Shown here: positions 1 through 11,777 of the stretch, piece after piece
Numbering within the stretch: the stretch's first letter is position 1
Layout: each line of letters opens with the position of its first letter
Assembly: GCF_029784155.1 (NCBI RefSeq)
Contig: NC_073692.1
Coordinates: forward strand, 333,021,920-333,085,919
DNA: 64,000 nt
Direction: 5' to 3'
Origin: Uranotaenia lowii
Lineage: Eukaryota; Arthropoda; Insecta; Diptera; Culicidae
Translations under genes and position numbers: made by a program
The notes under the pieces: generated by a model
Databases searched by the model: none
The model's input: the letters and a program-made list of their open reading frames with translations, nothing else
What the model was told of the DNA's origin: nothing

Positions 1-551
1 GGTGGTTTTCTGTTTTAGAAAGTAATCCTCAACTTTTTCATGCTTCGAGTGAGCTTCGACATCCTTATGGCTGAGATAATATGGAAACAATTGTTGAACG
101 ACTACAAGAAAAAATAAAAGTTTACAGCAGGCCCACATTTTTTAAAAGAATTTTCACATACATATTTGCGATAAATTTAAAAGCGCAAGTAAAATAATTT
201 TTCAAATCGAGTATTTAGAGTGAGCAAATAACATTAAATTTCTTAACAGAATGATAATGAACAAATTCCAGTTTTGTTTGTAAAATACCTATTTAGAATG
301 AGATTCATTTGTTTTAAAAATTATTATTGAAAACCAAATCCTACAGCAGAATTGTTTGTAGATAAACATAATATAATAAATAGGTTTTCTAAGCTAAATT
401 AAAACAGAACCTGAAAAACTGATTTGACAAGACAAGGCTTTAAAATTTACTCTACAGAACCTATTGGAGTTTTATAGATTCTAACAAAACCGAACGCGGT
501 TTTATAGGTTTAATTCATAGTTGGCTTGCATTCCCTTAAAAATCTAAATTG
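1..551. other. AT-rich sequence, no gene seen
   Basis: No coding frame, RNA or repeat boundary could be supported here. It adjoins the 3' side of the decayed LINE at 552-1650 and may include its eroded 3' end, but no recognisable residues remain. Confidence 0.4.
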
Positions 552-1650
552 TTACTTGGGTTGACGCACTCTTTCGATGGCACAAACATCAATTGGTAAT
601 TCTGCGTAGATTCTTTTTTGACAATTACCAATAACCATCCAGCTGCTTTTATTAAGATTCAGACACAATTTTTTATGTTTTAAAAACTCAGAAATATTTA
701 TGAAATTGTCATTTGCCTCTTGGATAACGAGCTCTAAGTCATCACCACTCCTATAGGAGACTGGAATCATCTGCAAACAATTTGTGACGATCATAACGTA
801 GAGAGTGGGCTTGTGATATAGCTCAGTTGGCAAGTCTGTTGTCTCCTGAGCCGATGTCCGTGAGTTCGAGCCCAAGAGTAAACATCGAACACAGTTGTAC
901 CGGATAAGTTTTTCAATAACGATCCGCCAACTGCAACGTTGATAAAGTCGCGAATGCCATAAAGATGGTAAAACGACTATAATCGAAACAAAAAAAAAAA
1001 AAAACGTTGAGAGTGTTTCATATCATTGATGTATAATATGAATAAATGGACCCAGAACGCTTCCTTGGGGGCCACCAGAATTATTTTCTCTATATCGTGA
1101 ATACTATGATTCATATTTGTTTATTTGCAGTCTACTTGAATAATAGTCTTTAACCCTTTAATGCATGACTTTATTTTAAATGAGAATAGCAGTTGTTGAT
1201 TCAGTGAAATAAAAACATTGTTATTCGAATAACATAACTGAACAGGTTTGGAATCGTGATTTAGAGTATTACATGCACAAGTTACGGCCAATCAAATTTG
1301 AAAAATAATTTTAGAAATGTTTGGTTCATTTCAATACAATTTGCAAATTTCTCACAAACCTTGTTAATTGGGTACAAGAAGCTTCCGAATCGTCTTTTGT
1401 AGCATTTAGACTTACTAATCGTAATATCGTTTTCCATAGCAATTTTCCATTATTTTGATTTCTACAAAGCTCATCTTGAATTGGTCGATACTAGCAAGTT
1501 TTATTTCACGTGAATATTCTTTCCTTACAAATTTGTATTTTCGCCAGCTTCTTTCGCATTTCGTTCTTAGAAACTTTTTATAAAGATCGTCTCTTCGCTT
1601 TTTCATTTGCATGAGGCTACTAGAGTACCATTTAGTACTCGAACCTGTAC
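552..1650 (-). pseudogene. Decayed non-LTR retrotransposon, reverse transcriptase region, split by a SINE
   Basis: On the minus strand, pieces of one LINE ORF appear in the correct order but in shifting frames. At about 1415-1630 lies the basic linker between endonuclease and reverse transcriptase (LYKKFLRTKCERSWRKYKF). At about 1040-1085 is the RT core motif GPQGSVLGPF, followed after a one-base frame slip by FILYIND. The catalytic FADD box is at 766-777, and the segment ending ISEFLKHKKLCLNLNKS lies downstream (about 610-690). The SINE at 808-1004 sits between the LYIND and FADD motifs. The layout fits the CR1/L2/Jockey group of endonuclease-bearing LINEs. Frameshifts and stops show it is dead. 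Clade is not resolved. The true 5' limit beyond 1650 is uncertain. Confidence 0.8.
808..1004 (+). repeat. tRNA-derived SINE, copy 1
   Basis: The head carries Pol III-like boxes: an A box around TAGCTCAGTTGGC and a B box GAGTTCGAGCC. A tRNA-unrelated body follows, ending in an A-rich tail. It is flanked by a 13-bp target-site duplication with one mismatch (795-807 and 1003-1015). It interrupts the LINE reverse transcriptase between two conserved motifs. Three more copies lie at 3977-4171, 6817-7002 and 40035-40224. Antisense reading frames over it are not genes. Confidence 0.9.
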
Positions 1651-3136
1651 CATTTATTACCGGCTTAACCTTTTTTTGACCACAAGTGCATTTACAGTAA
1701 TGCTCGGGAAAAGTAACTGGCCAACATTATACAAAATTCTGTTTGTGTTTTTTCTTGATCCATCTATTGACATTTCATGTCATCTTGGCTGATTAGCTTC
1801 CCAAATTTTCGTTTCACCGAATAGTTGAAAAGGTCAATATTCGGTACATCTCTATAAGAATTCATCAATTTTTTCAAATCAGTATCCAAATATATTGGTA
1901 CAGCTTTGTTCTGCTGGAAGTTTTCGGTTTATCAGTTTTATAAAATACGGATTTTGGTTTTAGTGCACCGATTTATCAAATCTTTCGCTGAATGAACCCC
2001 ACGAATGACTTTGGCACAAAATTATTGACCCAAAAATAATACAAATTTTAGCTTTGAGAAACTGGCATTGTGCATCTACATAAGAGTCATTAAACAAATG
2101 AGGATGATAAATACATGAGGAAGAAATAAAAAACTTTCCGCATCTTTTCGCATAATAAAAATAATCGACCCAAGGCGCCAAAAGAAAAAAATAATGAAGT
2201 TTAATGAATTCACTGGGAACTAAGCCTGTGTTAGTACCTCGATAATATACAACCCTGGAGACAATAATCGATTCTCGAACAGGCTCGGTTAGACTATTTG
2301 ATAAAACACCTCGTCAGGAGTTATGAGTGATCAATTCGATCTCAGTATCCATGGGTAGTTTTTTTTGTTTCTCTCGAATAAACATTTTATACCCGAGATA
2401 GTGCCTTTATCAATGATGGTTTTGGAAACAGCTCATTTTTGGAGCAGTGTGTTTTTGGCACAGAAAAATAAGCGATTGACATGGAGGTCAGCATCCTTTT
2501 TTTTGGGTTTAATTTTTCAATTAACTGAAGTGTCGGAAGTTTTAATGTTTGCAGTATCAAATAAGTTTTATTTCTTTTTATCTTTGCTGCACACTGTGTG
2601 TTCAGCAATGATAAAAAATATAAAACTGGGGGACTGAGGATCAAATAATCGAATCTTTGAGCGTCCTGAGACACCCCTAAATCAGGTACGGTTGAGATTA
2701 AATTATGCACAGGGCATTTTGTTGGACCATGCTACAAAATGTGTATATTCGGTAACAAATAATCGAAAATGAAATTTTCAAGTTTATCCAATGTCACCCT
2801 AGTTTAGAGTCAACAGTGTACAGTTTACATTATAAATTTTTGACTCCAGACCATACATTTCATCGGAAATCTCAAAATTTAAAAATTATCGTTTTAAATG
2901 TGTTGAAAATGAATAAACCCCCAGCTTTGGATGCCTTGTTCCTGGAACCCTTCTGTCTCGGAAGTCTTCCGGTCTTTTGTTGGCCACGTAGCCATTGCTT
3001 CGCGTAATGTTAACTAAGTACCCGAGTACAGTGTACTTGGTGGTACTTTTGCTGGTGCACTTTTAAGTAGGTAGAGTTGGTATGTATATCAGCAAGCAAC
3101 TACTGCAAGACTCTTTAGCTGGTAGGACTCTCTTCT
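1651..3136. other. AT-rich sequence, no gene recognised (probable kcc intron)
   Basis: Short open frames on both strands show no recognisable domain and look like chance frames in AT-rich DNA. The segment lies just downstream, on the minus strand, of the kcc exon splice donor at 3137-3142, so it should be the next intron of that gene. Confidence 0.4.
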
Positions 3137-3142
3137 ACTTAC

Positions 3143-3245
3143 CAGCACGATTTCAACCGCACCAACTATGTACATGGCCGCCGCCAGGGTTGTCCCGGTG
3201 TAGAACAATATCCCGACAGCGCCACCGAATTCGGGCCCGAGCGAT
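3143..3245 (-). CDS. kcc: K+/Cl- cotransporter (SLC12/KCC) internal exon
   Basis: Internal exon of 103 nt on the minus strand. It encodes [18 protein letters not shown] then [16 protein letters not shown], nearly identical to the loop and third membrane helix of animal KCC transporters (kazachoc in flies). These proteins carry K+ and Cl- out of cells across the plasma membrane by electroneutral symport. The acceptor is a good pyrimidine tract ending CAG (3246-3248) and the donor is GTAAGT (3137-3142). The first base completes an Arg codon split in phase 2, matching the donor phase of the exon at 30677-30759, whose last residues are YFMIS plus AG. The two exons join without missing residues compared with known KCC proteins. 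The downstream exon is not in the window. Identification rests on family memory but is strong. Confidence 0.93.
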
Positions 3246-3976
3246 CTGGAAATGGAAAGAAAGAAAGAAAAATGATGCTGATGAGAGAGAGCTATGAGCA
3301 AAGTGGAAGAAGAAGACCGGAACCGGCAAGAGGGAAACAAATAAGAAATCAAATAGTTAGCACAAGTACTGCTACTAAGCGGTCTTCCCATTCCTAGTCT
3401 CAGTCCCAGTTCCAGTCAAATGAAACGCGAATGGACCTACTCCATCTGACTTGACTAAGGACTGACTGGTCGTTCCGTCGTCGTTGTTGGTTCAGAAGAA
3501 GCAGAGGAAGAAGAAGTACCTCTTACTTACTCCTTGAGCTTCTTGCAGATGGAAAGCAGAGAGCGCATTAAGTCCTGAACTGTGTGGATGGAATGCATAA
3601 TTCAATTAATTCATGTCAAATTTGTTTGCATAACTTATAAATTTACTACTGTCTTGAGGCGAACAGCAGCAGCGCGTTGTGACGGAGGTTAAAGCGTGTT
3701 GATGGGGCAACTTAAGTTTTTGTTGGGATTTGAAGAGGGGAAGTATTCTGATATCGTCTGGAAGCAGACCTTTGCTTAGATAAGTATTTTTGTTTAAGAT
3801 TGAGTTGGACCAACTTTGTTATTGTGAGGACTGTACTTCTAAGTAGTGCGGTGCACCGCGGTGCTTTATTTTTTGTGATTCATCACAAATATTTTCAATG
3901 AATTGAAATTGTAAGACAGAATTTTGAATTTATTTTAATTTTTTTTTCCTATAAAATTATTATAACTAAATTCTTC
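3246..3976. other. kcc intron sequence next to exon
   Basis: The first 300 bases upstream of the exon on the minus strand are purine/pyrimidine-rich (GAAAGAAAGA, GAAGAAGAAG) and less AT-rich than the surroundings. No further exon or element boundary was recognised. Confidence 0.4.
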
Positions 3977-4171
3977 TTTTTTGTTTCGATAATAGTCGTT
4001 TTAACATCTGTATGTCATTCGCGAATTATATCAACATTGCAGTTGGCGGACAGTCATTGCAAAACATATTTGGGTACAACTGTACCTAATCGATGTTTAC
4101 GCATGGGCTCGAACTCACGGACATCGGCTCAGGAAGCAACTGACTTGCCAACTGAGCTATATCACGAGCCC
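3977..4171 (-). repeat. tRNA-derived SINE, copy 2
   Basis: Same family as the copy at 808-1004, in reverse orientation and more diverged. The oligo-T tract at its left is the tail. Box A and box B sequences are recognisable in reverse complement near 4120-4165. No clear target-site duplication was seen. Confidence 0.85.
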
Positions 4172-4455
4172 TACACTCTTTTTGAATGAATACAAATGTA
4201 GAAGGAATTTTTACATGGTATACCCGACTTCTCTCCAAATTGGATATAATCTAATTGGTAAAAACATTGCGGACCAAAAACGAGAATTCACGTGTTTCGC
4301 ATGTCGCAAGAATGCTACAATTAGATTAAGGTTGCCAGATTGCCTGGTTTGTGAACAGTCCGGTTTTCCTGATCTCATTAAAAAAAGGTCGGATTTTGTC
4401 CTGATTTATTCGGTATTAAAACACAAAAAATCGAATTATGTTGTAATTTTTTTAA

Positions 4456-5879
4456 CCCACTCGAGACGGATTGCACACCGTGTGTGCAATGACTTTCCGA
4501 GGCTATGAGACCGATTGCACACCGTGTGTGCAATGGAAGTTGTTTCAACTTTTTTATGATTTTGATGAGACTAGTGGTTCTTGAACCAATCGAATCTGTA
4601 AAGCATAGGTAAACATAATTTGACAATGGTTTCACTGTGAATGAAAATGTTTTCAAAATATCTGGGGATGAAAAAGACATAAATATAGGCAGCGCAGACA
4701 GATTTTCGTTTCGTACAGACTATTGTCGATACAGACAATAGGGCATTTGCAGGCTATTTGTGCTGTTGTTGTGGAAGTTTGCGATGTTGATTGTTTAGGT
4801 TATGGTGTGGAGAGAATAAGTGAAATTGATATGCATCTTGGACCTGGTGTATAGTGTTTGTGTGAATTCCGTATTGCAAAGTCTTATTTTTAAATTCTCA
4901 AGATTTAGAGTGTGCTATTGGGTTCTTTAGCCCTTGGCGGGGAGTTTTAGTAGATTCTACTTTCACAAAGATGTTCTTGAAATCTCTATCTTATAGTTGA
5001 AAATATTATTTACGGTAGCTATCGAATGATCAAATAAAATTTCAATTATTGGTTACTTTTTACAATTTATGTAAAAAATCCAAATGGAATACACTTTAGC
5101 TCTGTAAGTGTTTGCTTATAATATCATCATCATTGAATTTTTTGAATTTTTCATGAAATGTATTCAAACAATCAATTTATGAATTTCTAGGAAATTCTAG
5201 TTTTAATATTGTATTAAATTTTTTGAAATTTGAACGCTCCGTTCGATGTGCCTTCATGAAATGTTGGACAAATCACCCTTTTTCCAAGGTGCTATTCAGA
5301 AAAATGTATGGAAGATTATGTGATGAACACTAAATTTTTCATTGCATATTTTTTATGAAATATAGTTCTAAATCAATACAAGGATAAGTTAACCGGAGTT
5401 TAATAGTTAGACTACTTGAATAGTTCTTGGATAGAAAAATATCCACAAGAGAAAAAATTGGGTAGAAACAGACAAAGTAGAAACCGTCGTTATAAATCAC
5501 AAGAGTAAACAAATTTTTATTGGAAAAAGTTTTAAAAACACTAATTGTTGGTTCAAACCACATTACAATTCTTTGCATTATATTTTTTTCTTTTATAACC
5601 AAACAAAAATTGAAACGAAGGTTGATCATGTTTCGAATGGTGTATTTTCATTTTTCTGCCCATTGCACACCGTGTGTGCAATGCGGCTCCTCGAAATAAT
5701 TTTATTTCGAGGAGCGGACTGCACACACGGTGTGCAATGGACGTTTTTCGTAAATTTACGATTAAATTTTGAAAATTTCATTGTATTCATGTTTTTTAGA
5801 TAAAAATTGATCGAATCAAAGAATAAAAATTTTTGGCTCCTGGGGGACGCGTTCGAAAAAAGCCGCCGTCTCGAATGGG
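4456..5879. mobile_element. TTAA-flanked MITE (piggyBac-like target)
   Basis: A 1424-bp segment flanked by TTAA at 4452-4455 and 5880-5883. Its ends are inverted repeats: CCCACTCGAGACGG at the left and the inverse CCCATTCGAGACGG at the right. TTAA duplication plus a CCC start is typical of piggyBac-type elements. No transposase frame is present, so it is non-autonomous. A 22-bp palindrome, ATTGCACACCGTGTGTGCAA and variants, occurs four times inside. The uninterrupted paralogue at about 49845-49885 shows the empty site. Confidence 0.8.
5660..5740. repeat. 81-nt near-perfect hairpin inside the TTAA MITE
   Basis: Two arms of about 39 nt pair almost completely around a short AT loop near 5698-5702. 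Each arm contains the ATTGCACACC palindrome and a GGCTCCTCGAAAT-type segment. Confidence 0.85.
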
Positions 5880-6816
5880 TTAATTTATGCCTCCAAAACA
5901 AAATTTTTTGAGCAAGTTTTGCAAAAATAATCCTAAAAGATAATTCGCAAGCCTAAATACGATTTGAAATCTGTCAATGATTTTTTGATTAAATCCTTTT
6001 TTCATTTTTTTTCTCAATTTTTGTTGAATAATTTTTGGGCTTTGACAAAATTTGGCCGTATATTGCACGATTTTCGATCGTCAATTTTGAAATCAAATGC
6101 CTTGATTTTGCCAGGATTTTATATTGAGGCCGGAACTAATTTCAAATCATTCTTTGTCACTGGGAGTTGGAAAATCGCGAGGGGCCGATAATAAAAAATA
6201 TTGTGAAAAGCAAATAAATTGGAATGAATTACATGAAAAATTGTATGCAACTCAATTGCATACTTTATCAATGCACAAAACCTATAAATCAAATATTTTT
6301 TATCGAAAAATTCAATTAAATACATCAAACTTTATTTATTCCCCCTTTCGGGTTTTTTTTTTGGAAAATGAAGAAAGAAGAAATTGATATTTGTTCCGGC
6401 CCAGATATGTTCTGGAAAAATTTTGGCAACCTCAACTTAGAAGCATAACCCAAATGTTATAAAGTTAACAATGAAAATTTGTTTTGTAAAATTTAACACA
6501 AGACTTTTGGTAGCTCAAATATACTTAACTTGAAGAATTTTGTCCAACGAGTTCCGAGATTAAGATCGCTGAATTTTTATGTTTCCCAGATATGATTTCT
6601 TGGCAGTCATTAACCCTCATCCGTCCCTGAAATTTTTACCCATTACAGTCCATGGAGTGTCAATTTGACACTCCTGACCAAAATAAATATATCTCTCCAT
6701 GGCCGTAGGAACGGGGGGGGTTTTGGGGGTTAAACCCCCCCCATGAGTGTCAAAAAAAAAAGCAAGCTAGGTATTCTACTCTACACTCAAAATTTTAAAT
6801 TCATACTCAAATTATG

Positions 6817-7002
6817 GGCTTGTGATATAGCTCAGTTGGCAAGTCTGTTGTCTCCTGAGCCGATGTCCGCGAGTTCGAGCCCAAGAGTAAACATCGAACA
6901 CAGTTGTACCGGATAAGTTTTTCAATAACGATCCGCCATCTGTAACGGTGATAAAGTCGCGAATGCCATAAAGATGGTAAAACGACTATAATCGAAAAAA
7001 AA
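6817..7002 (+). repeat. tRNA-derived SINE, copy 3
   Basis: Same family as 808-1004, with an oligo-A tail and an exact 14-bp duplication (6803-6816 and 7003-7016). It lies inside the hAT-like element and is therefore younger than it. Confidence 0.92.
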
Positions 7003-7159
7003 ATACTCAAATTATGATAGTAGAGCAAAGATATTCAAGAGTAACTATCTGAACTAAAAACTAATACAAAAACCTCAAAAACCCATTTCAAGTACAAAAT
7101 TCTGCTACAGTTTTTCAAAATTTTCTCACTTGTGCATAGAATAAGATTGTCAGATTTTT

Positions 7160-7491
7160 TTACAGCATGTATCCGGGCCGAACAAATGTTTTGAATTCGT
7201 GTATTCGATTTAAAAATTGTTGACCAAATCCAGGCAAAACCGGGCAATTTTGGTCAAAACCCAGAAATTACCCATAAAAAATCTAGAATGATTATTCTTT
7301 CAAACTTGATGCAAAAATTTTGAACACATAAAAAAATTACAATACTATTTTTTTTTCAAGTTTCATTTGAGAATGAAAATGAGGACAATCCCGGGCAAAA
7401 TCCGGGCATTTCCAATGAAATCTGGGCAATCGGGTCGGATCGGACTTTTCCCTTATTCAATAATAAATATCCGGGCCAATCTTGGCAACCT
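7160..7491 (-). repeat. Family G repeat, inverted copy
   Basis: The reverse complement begins AGGTTGCCAAGATTGGCCCG and contains the family phrases TGCCCGGATTTTGCCCGG and AAACCGGG. The inner end is too diverged to place exactly. Confidence 0.6.
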
Positions 7492-9879
7492 CATCATAGA
7501 AATTCAGGTCTGAATATTAAATTTTAAATTTAACCCATTTTGGAGGTTCTGGTTCCATATTCCTATAACCAGAATTGTATTTCTACATATTTTCGTATTT
7601 CTTATGGTGTATCAAGCTTGGGATTCTTGATTTTCAGTTCGAATAATTATAAGAAAGTAGGAAACCCGTGTTCGATTTCGGTTTTGCATTCATATGAAAT
7701 TTGAATCATGTTTTTCGAAGATCAAATGCATTTTCAATATTTTGATAATAGTTTTCCGAATGTGGAAAAAGAAGAGATTTGTTCTATATTCAAATTCGAA
7801 GTTCTTAAATTTTTTTCTAACACAAAATTTCAACATTAAAAGCTTCTAAGAGGCGATTCAAAATTGAAAACCAGATTCAGATTCATCATTAGAAATTCTC
7901 ATTTTCAATCAGATTCATAAAACAGATTAAAAATAAATGATTGAAATAATGAATTAAGATTAAAGTAGGACTAGAGAATTTCAATAATAGATCCATGAAT
8001 GAGGGCTCTAAGATTTGGCTCATGAAATTCTAATCTGGAATTAAGATTCTTAAATCGTATTTTTTGTACATTTCGAAAAACGTATAGAAATTCAGAAACA
8101 GATTCAAAGTTTAATTTTTGGATTCAGGTTTAAATTCAGATTTAAAATTCAGAAAAAGATTCAGCTTGTGAATGCGTTTTTCAATCAACATAAAATTGTT
8201 GAGAAATTCAAGAGAACATTAACTTTAAAAAATTGTCAATTCAATTTCCAGATTTCAAAGTTTTTAATCAGAATTAGTATGTACACACAATTCAGCTGAA
8301 AATCACAAGCATAAAATAGTATTTGAATTAATTTTTTTTATTTTCATGGTGTATTGTTTAACATTATTCATATAGTAGCTTTTTTAAAGCCAAATTCCAA
8401 ACTAAAATCATAGACTTAGTGCAAATTTGCATCAAGCAAATTTGATTCGTTATTTTTTTTCTCTTCCTGTTTTTTTTTTTTTTGGAAAATTGTATTTATT
8501 TTCATCAAAGGTTAGAATTTTGGAATTTGCAAAAGAGTTTAGAAGATTGGGCTTGTTTGATTTGAGTATTGAATAAGTTTATTTTTAAGAAATTGAGGGC
8601 TACCCTAAAAAGAACTTATTTTATGATCAAATCATACAACTTTGATCTGAAAGACTTTTAAATAAATTCAAAAAAATTATCCATCGATGGAAGCAAATTT
8701 AATATTTTGTTTTTAGAGGTTTAATAAAAAAAAAAATAACTCACCCTTTAGACTAAGACCACTTTTCTAAAGCTACTTTTTTTAAAGGTTTTGTCAATGA
8801 CACTTTTCCATCCTTGTGGCATTCGTGTCTTTTTTGAAGTAATTATTTCATACGTGAAATATTAATGAGTTCAAATAATGAATAATCATATAGTTACAAA
8901 CATAATTTGTTTTATTTTTTTTTTAATTCCTGAGTTGTTAAGTAAAAAATCATAGGTAAACATTAGTCACCAAAACCCCCCCCCCATGAGTCGGTTCTTC
9001 CTACGGCCCTGTATCTCTCTTGTTTTTCAACCGATAACTCAAAAATGTTTTTCAGACATTATTCACTTACAATACTTCAGTTTTCCTGTATTGAAAGTCT
9101 AAGCAAAAAAAATCTGAAAAAACCAGCTTCGAAAAAAAGATGGTAGATCAACTACGAAATGCTCAAAAAAAAAACTTATTGTCTAAAAAAGCTAAAGTTA
9201 GATGTTGCACAAAAGGATTTTTTTTTCTTAAATTTCTTAAGATCATGACCACAAAAAATACTGAAAGTGGTGTAAAACCCGATCTTATCAATCAATGAAC
9301 CGTCAAAATTGTTAAAGTAATATCAGTTAAATTTTTAAAAGAGGATCGGAATATTGACGTTATTGGCACATTTTTGCATTTTTATATTGTCAAAATACGA
9401 AATACAGAGGATTTTTAACGAATTTTCAAAGGGAGCTGGTTTTCGAACTTGTTGTAAATTTGCAATTTCTCAGATTTTCTTGCACTTAAATTAAACTTTG
9501 CACTGCAGTTTGAGTTTATTAACTATGAGATTTCCGCAATTAATTTATGTTCACCAGAAAGGTAATTTCATACTGATTTTAATGGTTTTTATATAAATAC
9601 TGCGATTCTATACAAAAATATGAATAAGAAAAATGTAAAAACCTCCTTAATATTCTCAATTATTTTGACGTTGAGCTTTACCTACACTTCTTTCTATCTG
9701 CGCCAAAAATACTGAACTTTCCATACTTTTTCGAACTTCATACGGACGGGTGAGCAAAAACAGATAAAAAGGCGAGCGTCCGTGAATTTTCTGGATATAT
9801 TTTTAGTTTTATTTTTTTCATCTTTTTGTAAAGTAAATATCGCAGCGCTTATTTTATTACCTTAGTGTAGCCTTAGCCA

Positions 9880-10303
9880 GATTTATCGCTTTTATCTGGG
9901 TTTGCACGGATAATTAATACAAAATTAGGGAATAGTCCGGCCTGGCCCGGTTGCCCGGATTTGTTGATAAACGCCTGGATTTTACCCAGATTTTTTCAAT
10001 TTATTTGGAAAATCAAACAAAAACAAACAAATTTGGTTTAATTTTTTTTTATTTATGCCTCCAAAACGAATTTTTTTAGTTTTATAAAAATAATCATGAA
10101 AGTTTCATGAAGGTTAAAATGCGATTTAAAATTTGTCGATGAGTTTTGGGGGAAATTTTTTTTTCAATTTATTGTTGTTGAGTAATTTCTTAGTTTTGAC
10201 AAAATTTGCCCAGATTTTCGGACATAAGTTTTGAAATCAAATGCCTGGATTTGGCCCGGTTTTTATACAAAATTGTCGTGTTGAAACATTTCTGGCAACC
10301 TTA
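9880..10303 (+). repeat. Family G repeat copy
   Basis: Contains the family phrases GGCCCGGTTGCCCGGATT and TTTATGCCTCCAAAACGAA and ends TTCTGGCAACCTT. It is an uninterrupted relative of the copy at 4329-6436. Confidence 0.65.
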
Positions 10304-11773
10304 AATTACACATCTCAGGGCTGTCAGGAGGTCCGGGGCAATTTCTCTTGGAGTTCATTATTTGTTTTCTCATCTAAATTAAAGATATATCCGTAGCAGT
10401 TTGTACACAATACAATCTAGATTATTTATTCAAAAACAAGCTATATTTCTGCTTCATAAAATGCAAAAAATAAACGGCAGATCGTTTATTCAAACCCAAG
10501 AGATCAATCTCGATTAAATACATCATCACATTAAAATTTCAGATGAATAAATCAAAGTCAAAATTAAAATCAAAAATTTTCCTTAGAAATATACTTGTGA
10601 CACACAGAGATTCAATTCAGAGTCCAAGTCTAAAATTATTGTGCAGAATTAAAATTTTCAAAAAGCAAGTGGTTTCAGCATTTAAAATTCAAAATTTAAA
10701 TAAATAAGAAAATTTCAGTTGAAATTCCAAAAACGAATAAAAAATTGTGTATGATAAAGATTAAAAATCTGAAATAATGCCATAAATTGATATCAGTTTT
10801 TTTTACATACAGCATTGAAAAGCAGAATCTTTATTTAGTTAGAAGGAATGATTCAAATTACAAATTAATACTATAGATTTTGAATAGTTGTCAAAATAAA
10901 AAGAACAATGAAGATGAATTATTTCTCGAAATCAACATTAGGATATAGAACATGATTCCAATATTAGAATTCAAATCAAATTCAGTTAATGCATAAAATG
11001 AAAATTAAAATAAAACAGTATTCAACAAATAATAATCCAGCGCCAAGGCTGGGTTCAGTCATCCAGATAAAAATTCAAAACTAGTCTATAGATTTAAAAA
11101 CAAAAATCAAAACTCACGTTAGAAAATGAATAGATAATTTGACATCTGAGCATTTTTTTTTAATCATTTCTCCATTTGAAATGGCTCAAATTTAAGAAAA
11201 GTTTATAAGTATTTTCATATTCAATCAAAAACTTGATTGTGTTTCTTATTTTCCCAGAAGCACAACCGTACTTCAAAACTCGAAAATCGAATGTAAGCAG
11301 ATCGTTATGAATTTGAAAGTCTAAAAATAAAAGACCGTATTCGTTATTTGTTATCGCATTTTCTGAATCAAACATCGTACTTGATTAAAAAAAGGAATTA
11401 GAATTTTAGATAAACTGCAGTTTAAGAACTGAGAAATAAGGATTTTTTTCTAAAATCGTTAAAAAAATATATTTTTAAAATCAAAGGATTTTGATAAGTG
11501 CGTCATAAATATTGTAAAATATAAATATTTGTTGCCTTGTCGAAAGTTTGAAAGTTTTAACGGATACTTTACCATTTTGTCGTTTGCTTAACCCGTATGA
11601 CGCCTTCAGAACCAATGCGTTAAAGGGGCAAAACTGGTCAATTTTGAGATTATAATACATCACTATTTTTCATGTTTCAAACTATATTTGCGGAAGTTTT
11701 CAGATTATTAAAAACTTTCCGTCATACTTTTCCGATCAATCGAATCTATCGGAAAAATTCTCTTGGAAAATGT
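10304..11773. other. AT-rich sequence, no gene seen
   Basis: Low-complexity AAAATTCAAAATC-like sequence. Two short minus-strand frames (11160-11375, 11481-11663) have no recognisable domain and are treated as chance. Confidence 0.4.
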
Positions 11774-11777
11774 TTAA

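Larger units (their letters stand above)
4329..6436 (+). repeat. Interspersed repeat family G (ends GGTTGCCAG...CTGGCAACC), copy split by a TTAA MITE
   Basis: Begins with AAGGTTGCCAGATTG and ends with a diverged inverse, TTTTGGCAACCT. Related copies lie at about 9880-10303 and 49683-50120 (plus) and about 7160-7491 and 52730-52945 (minus). All share CCGGATTT/TGCCTGGATTT-type phrases. No coding content. Mobility type is unknown; the inverted ends suggest a small DNA element. The stretch 4456-5879 is a later insertion. Confidence 0.65.
6698..9011. mobile_element. Non-autonomous hAT-like element with 8-bp duplication
   Basis: Flanked by exact 8-bp repeats TATCTCTC (6690-6697 and 9012-9019). The ends are inverted: CATGGCCGTAGGAA at the left and the inverse CAGGGCCGTAGGAA at the right, each followed inward by a run of G or C. 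An 8-bp duplication is characteristic of hAT transposition. The 2.3 kb interior is AT-rich and has no transposase. It contains a SINE (6817-7002) and a family G repeat. A related end lies near 41170-41212. Confidence 0.75.
6611..9790 (+). repeat. Interspersed repeat family R, copy 1, split by a hAT-like element
   Basis: Starts AACCCTCATCCGTCCCTGAA and resumes after the insertion at 9012 with TATCTCTCTTGTTTTTCAAC. It runs to about 9760, where an inverse of the start (ACGGACGGGTGAGC) appears. Copy 2 is at 41349-42680 and copy 3, inverted, at about 42830-45390. No coding content. The terminal inverted similarity suggests an old non-autonomous DNA element. Outer limits are approximate. Confidence 0.65.

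Noticed and set aside
807..875. tRNA gene at the SINE head (also at 6817, 4100-4171 and 40150-40224)
   Set aside because: Boxes A and B are present, but the acceptor stem is poor and each is followed by the same SINE body and A tail with target duplications.
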